A stretch of DNA of 64,000 nt from an uncultured Mucilaginibacter sp. GTDB lineage: Bacteria > Bacteroidota > Bacteroidia > Sphingobacteriales > Sphingobacteriaceae. The stretch's first letter is position 1, and every line of letters starts with the position of its first letter. The notes beneath the pieces were generated by a model. It made no database searches. It saw nothing but the letters and a program-made list of their open reading frames with translations, and had not been told where the DNA came from. The position numbers were made by a program, and so were the translations under genes. Location of the stretch: contig NZ_CAJYGQ010000003.1 of NCBI RefSeq assembly GCF_913773635.1, positions 248,001 through 312,000 of the forward strand, written 5' to 3'. Of this stretch, positions 8,383 to 16,441 are shown in pieces.

Positions 8383-8877
8383 ATGTTTGAATCAGCAATG
8401 TTACTATTATTCGTTAAAAGCTTATTGTTAATGTTTCATCCGTTTTACGTAAGCGTAACGGAAGTAAACCATAATGCCAAAACCCAATCAGTTGAAATAA
8501 GCTGCCGCATGTTTTATGATGACCTTGAACATGTACTTGAAAAGCAAAACAAGGTGAAGCTTGATATAGTGAAGCCGCCAAACAAGCAACTAATGAACCA
8601 GCTTATTAGTCAGTACGTACGTAAGCACTTGATTTTAAAGGCAGATGGTAAATTACTAGTGCCTGATTACATAGGTTATGAAATACAGGAGGATGGCGCA
8701 TGGAGCTACTTCGAAATTAAAGGCATAAGCAGCGTTCAAAAAATTGAGGTATTTGATGATTTGCTTTACAGCGAGCATCCTGAGCAAATTAACATGCTGC
8801 ACGTTACTGTTAACGGTGAGCGCAAAAGTACCAAACTTGATAACCCTAAGGCTAATGTTGTATTTAATTTCAAATAG
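8383..8877 (+). CDS. DUF6702 family protein
   Basis: A 164-residue protein with an N-terminal hydrophobic segment and the hallmark HPFYVSVTEVNHNAK stretch near residue 20, followed by a beta-rich domain ending in NPKANVVFNF. This matches DUF6702, a family of probably exported proteins frequently found beside M1 peptidase and HupE-like genes in Bacteroidota. Function is unknown. An internal ATG shortly before HPFYV (about residue 17) is an alternative start, but the longer form keeps the full hydrophobic leader. Confidence 0.75.
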   Translation: MFESAMLLLFVKSLLLMFHPFYVSVTEVNHNAKTQSVEISCRMFYDDLEHVLEKQNKVKLDIVKPPNKQLMNQLISQYVRKHLILKADGKLLVPDYIGYEIQEDGAWSYFEIKGISSVQKIEVFDDLLYSEHPEQINMLHVTVNGERKSTKLDNPKANVVFNFK

Positions 8878-8879
8878 TT

Positions 8880-9305
8880 GTGAAGTTTAAATCGGCAAGA
8901 AGCATATTTGTTGCGTTGGCGCTGTGGGGAGCCATAGCTTTACTGCTTTTCAGCAGCGCTTTAATTTTGCAGCAAGGTGGCCCCGGGCAGTGGTTACTTA
9001 TATTACTTGCAATGGTTGTGGTATTCATTGTATGGTCGTGGTTTGCTACCTACTATGTAATAAACGGCGATGAGCTTAGCTATCGTTCTGGGCCAATACA
9101 TGGCAAAATAAGTATAAGCAGTATACGTATAATAACGGTTAATAAAACGTTGTATGCAGGATTAAAGCCCGCTTTGGCCTCTAATGGCTGCGTTATTGAG
9201 TACAACAAATACGACGAAATTTATATGTCTCCGCAAGATAAGGAAGGTTTTATTGCAGCGTTGCTGAATGTGAATGCAATAATAGAGGTGCGCCAAAATA
9301 AATAG
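8880..9305 (+). CDS. Membrane protein with bacterial PH-like domain
   Basis: A 141-residue protein beginning with GTG two bases after the stop of the DUF6702 gene. Two transmembrane helices (about residues 10-30 and 37-58) precede a YyaB-like bacterial PH domain (YVINGDELSYRSGP through ISSIRIITV to MSPQDKEGFIAAL). PH-domain membrane proteins of this kind are mostly uncharacterised. Tight spacing implies cotranscription with DUF6702; the stop lies inside the stem of the following hairpin. Confidence 0.7.
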   Translation: MKFKSARSIFVALALWGAIALLLFSSALILQQGGPGQWLLILLAMVVVFIVWSWFATYYVINGDELSYRSGPIHGKISISSIRIITVNKTLYAGLKPALASNGCVIEYNKYDEIYMSPQDKEGFIAALLNVNAIIEVRQNK

Positions 9306-9329
9306 AGCCCGGTATCACCGGGCTCTATT
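9301..9329. terminator. Hairpin between converging genes
   Basis: AATAGAGCCCGGT (9301-9313) pairs exactly with ACCGGGCTCTATT (9317-9329) over a 3-nt loop. The T tract is short, so this is a moderate terminator, but its position between converging genes fits. It contains the stop codon of the PH-domain gene. Confidence 0.65.
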
Positions 9330-9351
9330 GTAACAAAATCAATTACTTTAA

Positions 9352-9861
9352 TTAAAATTTAAAGCCAATACGTAAACCTACCTGGCTTGTTGTGCCATTG
9401 TTTGACCAGGCTTCGTAACGTACACCTGCATCAACAGATGGGCTGAAGTTATAACCTAAACCTGGGGCGTAAATAAATGCAGTACCGCCGCCACTTGAAG
9501 TGCTGAATGCCGCACCTAATTGAGCTTCGCCAAAGAAACCGCTGCCAAGCATTTGCTTAATGCCGCCTTTAACAGGTATTGCACCTGATGTAGATTCAAA
9601 TCCAAGATCTTTGTAGCGTGACTTGGTCAAAAATGCATTGTAACCTGCAGAACCGGTAATGAAAGTGCTTTCAGCTACAGGATGCTCATACTTTAACGAA
9701 GCACCTAGCACAGCACTATAAAAATCAGCGGCGTCACCCACTGGTAAGCCTGCTTCAATGCCAATGCTAAAACCGCCTTTGTTTTCAGATGACCCTGATT
9801 GTGCGAATGAGTTAGCAGAAATTCCAGCTGCTAAAGCTAATCCTAATAGAACTTTTTTCAT
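9352..9861 (-). CDS. Outer-membrane beta-barrel (porin-like) protein
   Basis: A 169-residue protein with a clean Sec signal (MKKVLLGLALAAGISANSFAQ) and a mature part of short alternating beta strands rich in glycine and aromatics, ending GLRIGFKF with terminal phenylalanine. It fits the small PorT/OmpW-like beta-barrel group common in Bacteroidota. The specific role is unknown. It is monocistronic and divergent from the OmpA-family lipoprotein. Confidence 0.7.
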   Translation of the reverse strand: MKKVLLGLALAAGISANSFAQSGSSENKGGFSIGIEAGLPVGDAADFYSAVLGASLKYEHPVAESTFITGSAGYNAFLTKSRYKDLGFESTSGAIPVKGGIKQMLGSGFFGEAQLGAAFSTSSGGGTAFIYAPGLGYNFSPSVDAGVRYEAWSNNGTTSQVGLRIGFKF

Positions 9862-10222
9862 GTAGTAAATAAATTGTGAATAAAAATACAGCCTACCTTA
9901 TAGGTAAGCTATGGTTGAAGGCATAGACGCCTGATTAAGTAAAATGTTACACAGTGTTATCGTGACTTTTAGTGAAATGATTGTAAGTTGTTGATTTATA
10001 ATACTATAAACTTAAAAGTACGTTGCGTGCAATGTTAATTTGCACCTACTTATAGCGCCTTTACAGAGCCGGCAAACAATAACAATAACAAAATGTTAGT
10101 TAACGATTGAGTGGAATTGTGAATTTGTCAACGCAAATTATCAGGCTTAAAATTTATAAATCATTTTAAAGCAGTATTTTGCGAGCGACATTCACCTTAG
10201 TTCAATTTAAAAGAAAAATATC
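9862..10222. other. Divergent intergenic region
   Basis: This 361-bp region separates the beta-barrel and OmpA-lipoprotein genes and must hold both promoters. I found no full TTG/TAnnTTTG promoter match and no convincing small gene. An imperfect inverted repeat lies around CCTACCTTATAGGTAAG (9893-9909). Confidence 0.4.
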
Positions 10223-11098
10223 ATGAAACTACAATTATTACCGGCGGCGTTGATAGCTATACTGTTAACGTCGGCAGGGTGTGTGAGTAAAAAGCAATAT
10301 ACTCAGCTGCAGTCAAATTACGACACACTGCAAAATAAACACCGCGATTTGAACGTGCGTTTTCTTAACAGCCAGCAAGAGCTTTCAAACGCTAATGTAA
10401 GAAACAAAAGCCTTGAAGAGCAGATAGCTGCCGGACGCCAGAACCTGGCATCATTACAGGCTGCTTTAGATAAGTGTTTAACATCATCAGGACAGGGTAA
10501 CGTTAACATATCTAAACTGGTTGATGAAATAAACTCATCTAACAAATACATTCAGCAGTTAGTTAACAGCAAAAATAAAAGCGACTCGCTTAACATGGTG
10601 TTAACTAATAACCTTACCCGCTCATTAAGCCGCGAGGAAATGAAAGATGTTGACGTACAAGTGTTAAAAGGTGTGGTTTACATATCACTTTCTGATAACA
10701 TGCTTTACAAATCAGGTAGCTATGAAATATCTGACAAAGCCAACGCAACACTTACCAAAATTTCGAAAATTATTACCGATTATAAAGACTACGAAGTATT
10801 GATTGAAGGTAATACGGATAATGTGCCTATTAAGCAAACCAACATTCGTAACAACTGGGATTTAAGCGCGCTGCGTGCATCGTCAGTTGTTCAGGCTTTG
10901 CAAACAAGGTTTAACGTTGACCCTAAACGCTTAACAGCCGCTGGCCGTGGTGAGTACAACCCGGTTGCCGATAACAACACCGAAGCTGGTAAAGTTAAAA
11001 ACCGTCGTACGCAAATCATCATTACACCTAAACTTGATCAGTTTATGGATTTGATTGACAAAGCCCCGGAGAAACCAGCTACTGCACCTAAGCAATAA
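10223..11098 (+). CDS. OmpA-family peptidoglycan-binding lipoprotein
   Basis: A 291-residue protein with a lipoprotein signal (lipobox TSAGC, Cys at about residue 20). A coiled coil (about residues 27-85, heptads with Q, L, N and E) leads to a C-terminal OmpA domain (about residues 155-280). The domain keeps the peptidoglycan-contact stretch IEGNTDNVPI, the NWDLSALRA helix and the NRRTQIIITP end. It should tether the outer membrane to peptidoglycan. The coiled coil plus OmpA arrangement resembles MotB-type and other anchor lipoproteins, but no MotA partner is present. Confidence 0.88.
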   Translation: MKLQLLPAALIAILLTSAGCVSKKQYTQLQSNYDTLQNKHRDLNVRFLNSQQELSNANVRNKSLEEQIAAGRQNLASLQAALDKCLTSSGQGNVNISKLVDEINSSNKYIQQLVNSKNKSDSLNMVLTNNLTRSLSREEMKDVDVQVLKGVVYISLSDNMLYKSGSYEISDKANATLTKISKIITDYKDYEVLIEGNTDNVPIKQTNIRNNWDLSALRASSVVQALQTRFNVDPKRLTAAGRGEYNPVADNNTEAGKVKNRRTQIIITPKLDQFMDLIDKAPEKPATAPKQ

Positions 11099-11113
11099 TT
11101 GCTCAAAGCTTAT

Positions 11114-11153
11114 AAAAAAGGCCCTTCTGTATAATATAGAAGGGCCTTTTTTT
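11114..11153 (+). terminator. Rho-independent terminator
   Basis: AAGGCCCTTCT pairs with AGAAGGGCCTT around a 9-nt AT loop, followed by a run of seven T residues ending at 11153. It closes the OmpA-lipoprotein gene 15 bp after its stop. Confidence 0.92.
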
Positions 11154-11416
11154 ATGCCATTATCTACGGTTCAAGTGCCTTGATTATTAATCCTTTTGAG
11201 TTAGCGCCATTATTTCAGAATGTAATTGATAAAGCATTGGAAATGCAAGGCACTGCGTTAGGCTGTAAATGATTTCGGCGTACCATAAAAATGCCTTCCG
11301 TTATTAGATAGATTGTTTATATCTAACTGTAGACGGAATTGACAGCAGATGCCCTATAGAAGTGGCACCAGTTATAAGGCTTTATATGCTATTAGTTTAT
11401 GGCTATTGAAAACAAA
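11154..11416. other. Gene-free stretch between two terminators
   Basis: About 260 bp between converging transcription units. No open frame of note, repeat or recognisable RNA was seen. Confidence 0.4.
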
Positions 11417-11442
11417 AGCCCGGTTAGTTTTCCAACCGGGCT
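11409..11442 (-). terminator. Rho-independent terminator
   Basis: AGCCCGGTT (11417-11425) pairs with AACCGGGCT (11434-11442). On the minus strand the stem is followed by TTTTGTTTTC, so it ends the lipoprotein gene that stops at 11477. Confidence 0.85.
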
Positions 11443-11476
11443 ATGCCACATCCAGCAATGTTTTTACTAAATTGAA

Positions 11477-12535
11477 CTACTGGTATTGTATATAAATAGG
11501 TTGCGGTTTGTATTTCAAAACTTCATCAGGCGTAAGCATATGGTGCGGTGCCTTCTTTAAATCGTTTTTGTAAAAAAGTTTGAAACCGGTGAACTGTACA
11601 GGCTCAGGGAAAATATGATTTCGGTAGGTACCTAATTTAAGGTCTGGTTCTCCCCATCCGTCCATGTCAATAACAACTTGCACTTCAGGGCGCAGTTTAA
11701 TGTTTTTGTAGTTAGTTACCATTTTACGGGTAAAGCGGTGTACAACAAGCATTTTAGGAGGCAGATTGTATTTTTTTACTAATCCGGCTAAATACTGGCT
11801 GGCAAAGTTGATGTCCGCAGCATCAAAGGTTCCGATTTTTTTGCCTGGCTTGCTGCCATCTTTCATCGAAAATTCAGGGTCCATGCCGAAATGAACGTTA
11901 GGCATAGCTAAGTATTTTTCCAGCAACGGAAGTTCGGTTTGAATAGTACTTAATGAAACCTGAACATCTAAAAACACAATGGCATTTCCTCTTTTAGCAA
12001 TAGATAATACGGTATCAATTTGCTTAAAAGGCATACGGTAGCGGTATTTACCATCAGAACCTGCAGCACCCTGGGCTACTACTGCAATATAATGCAAAGC
12101 CGGTTGAACAGGAGTTTTAGGGTCTGCTTTTTCCCATGCTTTAACTTCGGTTTTTAGCTTGGCAAGCATCTCTTTTGGTGGTAATTCACCCAAAATACCC
12201 ATTTTTTTACTGAACAAATTGCCGTAAAATGCCACAACACGTTTAAATGGAAGTATGGCACCTGCAACCGGATAAGGTTGTTTTTTAACTGGCCAGCGGC
12301 CGGTCGTATCACCATTGGCTAAACGTACTAACAGGCTATCATACTTGGCAGTATCAATAGGTGCAATTCCAGCTTTGGTTACAGTGGTGTCTTCTGTAGT
12401 GGTGGTAGTGGTTGTTTTGGTAGTTGTAGCACTTGGCTTGCTGTTTCCGGTGCAATTTGTAAATAATACAAATGATGATAACAGGACAGACGAAGAAAAG
12501 AGCAGCGTTTTAAATTTCATCATAAAGGTAGCCAT
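11477..12535 (-). CDS. Lipoprotein with Thr-rich linker, unknown function
   Basis: A 352-residue lipoprotein: hydrophobic leader, lipobox ending at Cys28 (LFTNC), then a low-complexity linker almost entirely of Thr with Ser and Lys (about residues 33-55). The remaining ~290 residues form a mixed alpha/beta domain with motifs such as VAFYGNLFSK, IVFLDVQVS, VHFGMDPEFSMKDG and VVIDMDGWGEPD. The regular strand-helix pattern and acidic strand ends suggest a TIM-barrel glycoside-hydrolase-like fold, but I recognise no family. Met5 or Met6 (about 12521-12523) are alternative starts that still keep the leader. Monocistronic. Confidence 0.65.
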   Translation of the reverse strand: MATFMMKFKTLLFSSSVLLSSFVLFTNCTGNSKPSATTTKTTTTTTTEDTTVTKAGIAPIDTAKYDSLLVRLANGDTTGRWPVKKQPYPVAGAILPFKRVVAFYGNLFSKKMGILGELPPKEMLAKLKTEVKAWEKADPKTPVQPALHYIAVVAQGAAGSDGKYRYRMPFKQIDTVLSIAKRGNAIVFLDVQVSLSTIQTELPLLEKYLAMPNVHFGMDPEFSMKDGSKPGKKIGTFDAADINFASQYLAGLVKKYNLPPKMLVVHRFTRKMVTNYKNIKLRPEVQVVIDMDGWGEPDLKLGTYRNHIFPEPVQFTGFKLFYKNDLKKAPHHMLTPDEVLKYKPQPIYIQYQ

Positions 12536-12645
12536 GCAGGCCTTATAACTTGCAGTATGTAATATTTTAGTACCAATAAAATTATTTACTTATTGGTACG
12601 TTGTAAATATAAATATTGCCCCGGTTACTTCCCCTTAAAATAAAA

Positions 12646-13527
12646 TTAAATTTTATAAAACTTTCCAAACACGCCAAGCGGTAATTTAGGGCCCGCCGTA
12701 GCCTGTAAATACAGCTCCCCAATTTCCAGGTTTTCAACTTTGGGGTTAGCGCTTTTTATCAAGTTTTCTACTATAACTGATGAAAAGCCAAGCGAATATG
12801 TATTGAGAATGAGGAAGTGCTCCTGCGGATCCAACAATTGCATCACATCGTTCATCATCTCAGTAATGTGATCTTCCAGCTTCCACTTTTCGCCATTAGG
12901 GCCATGGCCATAGGCAGGAGGATCGAGAATAATGCCGTTATATTTTTTGCCGCGTTTAATTTCGCGCTTCACAAATTTAAGCGCGTCTTCAACTACCCAG
13001 CGTATATCTTTCAGGTTTGATATTTCCTGGTTTTCATTAGCCCAGCTTACTACCTGCTTAATAGAGTCAACGTGTGTGGTGTCTGCCCCGGCAGATTGTG
13101 CAATTAACGATGCACCACCGGTATAAGCAAACAAGTTAAGCACCTTGGGTTTAGGCGTTTTAAAACGTTTAATGTTTTTTGCAATATAATCCCAGTTCAC
13201 CGCCTGCTCCGGAAATACGCCTACGTGTTTAAACGAGGTCATGGCCATGCGTAGTTTAATGGCAGCATCACCGTTTTTGTATTCAATATGCCAACGGTCT
13301 GGTGTTTTAGGGTTTTTCTTTATCCATTCACCTGCTGTGGCCGAACGGCCTTTAAAGCGAATATCATGGCGCTTTTGCCATTCCGCATCTGAAAAAGTTT
13401 TGTTCCAAACCGCTTGTGGCTCAGGTCGTATTAAAACAACGTTACCAAAGCGCTCCAGCTTTTCAAAGTCGCCGCAATCAATCAGTTCATAATCTTTCCA
13501 GTGCGTTGGAGTAAGAAGTTGGATCAT
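12646..13527 (-). CDS. Class I SAM-dependent methyltransferase (RlmI/Methyltrans_SAM type)
   Basis: A 293-residue cytoplasmic methyltransferase. The SAM-binding motif I is VLNLFAYTGGASL, motif II is THVDSIKQVVSWANEN and the catalytic-loop motif IV is IILDPPAYGHGPNG. These match the RlmI/RlmK-like 23S rRNA methyltransferase group, although the usual N-terminal PUA domain is reduced. Substrate is probably RNA, but this is by family only. It stands alone on the minus strand. Confidence 0.8.
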   Translation of the reverse strand: MIQLLTPTHWKDYELIDCGDFEKLERFGNVVLIRPEPQAVWNKTFSDAEWQKRHDIRFKGRSATAGEWIKKNPKTPDRWHIEYKNGDAAIKLRMAMTSFKHVGVFPEQAVNWDYIAKNIKRFKTPKPKVLNLFAYTGGASLIAQSAGADTTHVDSIKQVVSWANENQEISNLKDIRWVVEDALKFVKREIKRGKKYNGIILDPPAYGHGPNGEKWKLEDHITEMMNDVMQLLDPQEHFLILNTYSLGFSSVIVENLIKSANPKVENLEIGELYLQATAGPKLPLGVFGKFYKI

Positions 13528-13584
13528 TTTGTACTTTTTTCAGATATGAGCACAAAGGTACAAAAACCATTTTATTGGTAGTTC

Positions 13585-13650
13585 ATGGTTCATACGGGAT
13601 AGTTCATAGTAGATTCAATAACTCAATTTCGGCTATTAACTATGAACCAT
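13585..13650. repeat. Inverted repeat ATGGTTCATA / TATGAACCAT
   Basis: Exact 10-bp arms at 13585-13594 and 13641-13650 lie in a stretch with further related copies (AGTTCATGGTTCAT, AGTTCATAGT, AACTATGAACCAT). It sits downstream of the MlaF gene's stop and upstream of the methyltransferase start. It could form a hairpin but has no T tract. Confidence 0.55.
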
Positions 13651-13666
13651 CATCTATAAACTAAAA

Positions 13667-14419
13667 TTACAATTTTTCCTTAGCTGCTTGTGTGAACTTA
13701 CTGGCAAACACAAAGTCATTTAGCTCCTGGTTATCAGTGTGGGCAATGTCTTTATTAGTGCCTTCCCACGCTTTTTTGCCTTGATGTAAAAAGATAATAT
13801 GATCACCAATACCCATAACAGAGTTCATATCGTGGGTAACTATTACTGTGGTGATCTTATATTCCTGGGTAAGCTCGTTAATCAGCTCATCAATTACAAT
13901 AGACGTTTTAGGATCGAGGCCCGAGTTAGGCTCATCAACAAACAAGTACTTAGGCTCCATGGCAATAGCACGTGCAATACCAACACGCTTTTTCATACCG
14001 CCCGATAGTTCTGAAGGGTATAATTTGTTCTTATCTTTAAGGTTTACCCGCTCCAAACAGAAATTAGCGCGGTCGAGCTTTTCGGACTTGCTCATGTCTG
14101 TAAATAAATTGAGCGGGAAAATGATGTTTTCCTCTACCGTCATAGAGTCAAACAGTGCCGAGTTTTGAAAAAGCATACCTATTTGTTTTCTTATAGGCAC
14201 ACGTTCTTCAAAGCTCATTGTGGTAAAGTCTTCACCGTTAAAAATTACTTTGCCTTTAGTAGGCTCGTGCAACCCTACAATGCATTTTAGCAAAGTGGTT
14301 TTACCCGAACCTGAGCCACCAATGATGAGATTATTTTTACCGGCCTCAAAGGTTGCAGTAATGCCTTTAAGAACCTCGTTATCGCCAAATGTTTTATATA
14401 TATCCTGAATCTCAATCAT
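13667..14419 (-). CDS. MlaF-like ABC transporter ATP-binding protein
   Basis: A 250-residue ABC ATPase with Walker A (GGSGSGKTT), Q-loop region FQNSALFDSMTVEEN, signature LSGGMKKRV, Walker B YLFVDEPNSGLD and H-loop VIVTHD. The FQNSALFDS and SGGMKKR forms are typical of Mce/Mla phospholipid transporters. With the permease just upstream (4-bp overlap) it would power lipid movement between inner and outer membranes. No MlaD/MCE protein follows within the window. Confidence 0.88.
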   Translation of the reverse strand: MIEIQDIYKTFGDNEVLKGITATFEAGKNNLIIGGSGSGKTTLLKCIVGLHEPTKGKVIFNGEDFTTMSFEERVPIRKQIGMLFQNSALFDSMTVEENIIFPLNLFTDMSKSEKLDRANFCLERVNLKDKNKLYPSELSGGMKKRVGIARAIAMEPKYLFVDEPNSGLDPKTSIVIDELINELTQEYKITTVIVTHDMNSVMGIGDHIIFLHQGKKAWEGTNKDIAHTDNQELNDFVFASKFTQAAKEKL

Positions 14420-15147
14420 AACATTGCGCTTGTAATAATTAAATCGGCAAATAAAATGAATATACAGCTATAAACTACGCCGGTTGTAGCTGATTGACCT
14501 ACCTCCAAAGCGCCACCGCTGGTGTAAAAACCTTGGTAAGCACATATTGAAGTAATAATAAAGCCATAAAAGAATGCTTTTACCAATGCCACCTGTATAA
14601 TAATAGGTTGAAAGCCGTCGCGTAAACCCATTACATAGTCGGTAGTAGCAATATCGCCGGTGATGGCGCAGGCCAAGTATCCGCCTAAAATGCCCAAAAC
14701 CATAGAGTAAATTACCAGCATGGGCACCATTATTATACCTGCAAATATTTTAGGTGCTATCAGGTAACCCGGTGCATTTACGCCCATAATTTCAAGCGCA
14801 TCTATTTGTTCGGTTACGCGCATGGTGCCAATTTGTGACGCTATGCTTGAGCCTACACGGCCGGCAAGTACCAGTGCCGAAATGGTGGGGCTAAATTCGA
14901 GGATGGTTGAATCGCGCGAGATGCTGCCTGCAATACTACGTGGTACCAGCGGACTGGCCAGCTGAAAAGCTACCTGTATGGTAGCCACAGCACCAATAAA
15001 CACTGATATAATGCTGATGATGCCCATAGAACCAATGCCTATAGATACCATTTCGCGCATGATTTCTCCCCAGTACACTGAGAACTTTTCGGGCTTTTTA
15101 AAGCTTAAGCGTATCAGTAAAATATATTTACCTAAAGTAGTGAACAT
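14416..15147 (-). CDS. MlaE-like ABC transporter permease
   Basis: A 243-residue permease of the MlaE family with about five membrane helices. It has the conserved amphipathic N-terminus and the family stretches VPRSIAGSISRDSTILEFSP (a cytoplasmic loop), LVLAGRVGSSIASQIGTMRVTEQIDALE and GYLIAPKIFAG. It pairs with the MlaF-like ATPase, whose start overlaps this stop by 4 bp. The inferred role is maintenance of outer-membrane lipid asymmetry. The substrate-binding MCE partner is not encoded beside it. Confidence 0.88.
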   Translation of the reverse strand: MFTTLGKYILLIRLSFKKPEKFSVYWGEIMREMVSIGIGSMGIISIISVFIGAVATIQVAFQLASPLVPRSIAGSISRDSTILEFSPTISALVLAGRVGSSIASQIGTMRVTEQIDALEIMGVNAPGYLIAPKIFAGIIMVPMLVIYSMVLGILGGYLACAITGDIATTDYVMGLRDGFQPIIIQVALVKAFFYGFIITSICAYQGFYTSGGALEVGQSATTGVVYSCIFILFADLIITSAML

Positions 15148-15231
15148 GTAATGTTGGTATATATGTGCGTTAAAAATACATTTTTATGCTCACCGTTTAC
15201 AGGGTAAGCTAATTTGATTTACATTTAAAAC

Positions 15232-15936
15232 ATGGAAAACGCCCTCATAACCGGTGCCACGCAGGGCATAGGTCGCGCTATAGCGCTCGCATTTGCTAAA
15301 CAAGGAATAAGTATGGCAATTTGTTCGCGCAATGTTAAAGATTTGCAAAACCTGCAGATAGAACTACTCAAAATTAACTCTGAAATACAAGTACATACCC
15401 AGGTTGCCGATTGCAGCAAGCGCGCCGATGTGCGTGCATTTGCCCAAGCTGCTCAAGATAAGCTTGGCTTTATAAATATATTGGTAAACAATGTTGGCGC
15501 ATTTATACCATCAACCGTGTTAAATGATGATGATAGCACCTTTGATACCTTATTTAACACCAATGTAATGCCGGCTTATGAGCTGTACCGTTTTTTTGGC
15601 AGGCAAATGCAGCAGGAGGGAAAAGGTCACATCTTTAATATATGTTCTGCAGCATCAAAAAGCCCTGCAATAAATGCCGGAACATATAGTGTAACAAAAG
15701 CTGCGTTGTATAGTCTTAATACTGTAATGAAGCTCGAGATGCAGGCTTACAAAGTAAAAGTAACCGCTGTACTGCCAGGCTCAACATTAACAGGCTCCTG
15801 GGCCGGAACGGAAGTGCACCCATCCCGGTTTGTGATGCCAGAAGATGTAGCCGCCGCCGTACTTACTGCTTACAACATGAGTGTTGGCGCTAACACTGAT
15901 GAAATTGTGATAAAGCCGGTATCGGGACAGATTTAA
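15232..15936 (+). CDS. Short-chain dehydrogenase/reductase (SDR)
   Basis: A 234-residue classical SDR: NAD(P)-binding TGATQGIG (about residues 6-13), SRN after the second strand suggesting NADP preference, NNVG structural motif, catalytic Ser in ICSAASKSP and the YSVTK active site (Tyr about 158, Lys about 162). Length is typical. Substrate is unknown; FabG-like and sepiapterin-like members look alike at this level. It is divergent from the MlaE gene and followed 24 bp later by the PspC-domain gene. Confidence 0.88.
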   Translation: MENALITGATQGIGRAIALAFAKQGISMAICSRNVKDLQNLQIELLKINSEIQVHTQVADCSKRADVRAFAQAAQDKLGFINILVNNVGAFIPSTVLNDDDSTFDTLFNTNVMPAYELYRFFGRQMQQEGKGHIFNICSAASKSPAINAGTYSVTKAALYSLNTVMKLEMQAYKVKVTAVLPGSTLTGSWAGTEVHPSRFVMPEDVAAAVLTAYNMSVGANTDEIVIKPVSGQI

Positions 15937-15960
15937 AATGAACCATTAAAGCTTAAAAAA

Positions 15961-16437
15961 ATGTACACTCAACATAAAAAACTTTACCGCGACGAGCAGA
16001 ACAAAATGATTGGCGGTGTTTGCCAGGGACTGGCGCAATACTTAGATATAGATGTATCAATAGTAAGAGCTGTGTTTTTACTGGCCTTATTTCTTAAAGG
16101 TGGCAGTATAATTATTTACATTATTTTAATGATTGTATTACCCAAAAAGCCTTTTGCATTTTACAATCCAGAAGTTGATTACACCATGCCTCCGCAGGGA
16201 GAGCAGGTGCCGCCCTTTACCTTTGAAAGCAAGCCGGCAAAAAAAAGTAATGCCCCTGTAATTGCAGGTGTTATGCTTATACTGTTAGGAATTATACTTA
16301 CCGTTGATGAGCTTGATTTAATTCCTTATTGGGATTTTGAACACCTTTGGCCTGTTCCGCTTATAGTGATAGGTATAATGCTTGTGTTTACATCAGGCAA
16401 AAAGAAAGATTTAGATCCTAAACCTCCAATTGAATAA
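15961..16437 (+). CDS. PspC-domain membrane protein
   Basis: A 158-residue protein. Residues about 5-65 form a PspC domain (KLYRDEQNKMIGGVCQGLAQ, then IDVSIVRAVFLL and a membrane helix ending IVLPKKP). A proline-rich linker leads to two further membrane helices (about residues 98-112 and 128-145). PspC proteins sense envelope stress at the inner membrane. The next gene begins at its stop codon, implying one operon of stress-responsive membrane proteins. Confidence 0.85.
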   Translation: MYTQHKKLYRDEQNKMIGGVCQGLAQYLDIDVSIVRAVFLLALFLKGGSIIIYIILMIVLPKKPFAFYNPEVDYTMPPQGEQVPPFTFESKPAKKSNAPVIAGVMLILLGIILTVDELDLIPYWDFEHLWPVPLIVIGIMLVFTSGKKKDLDPKPPIE

Positions 16438-16441
16438 TACA

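Noticed and set aside
12315..12548. 77-residue Val-rich frame
   Set aside because: It is the antisense of the Thr-rich linker of the lipoprotein gene.
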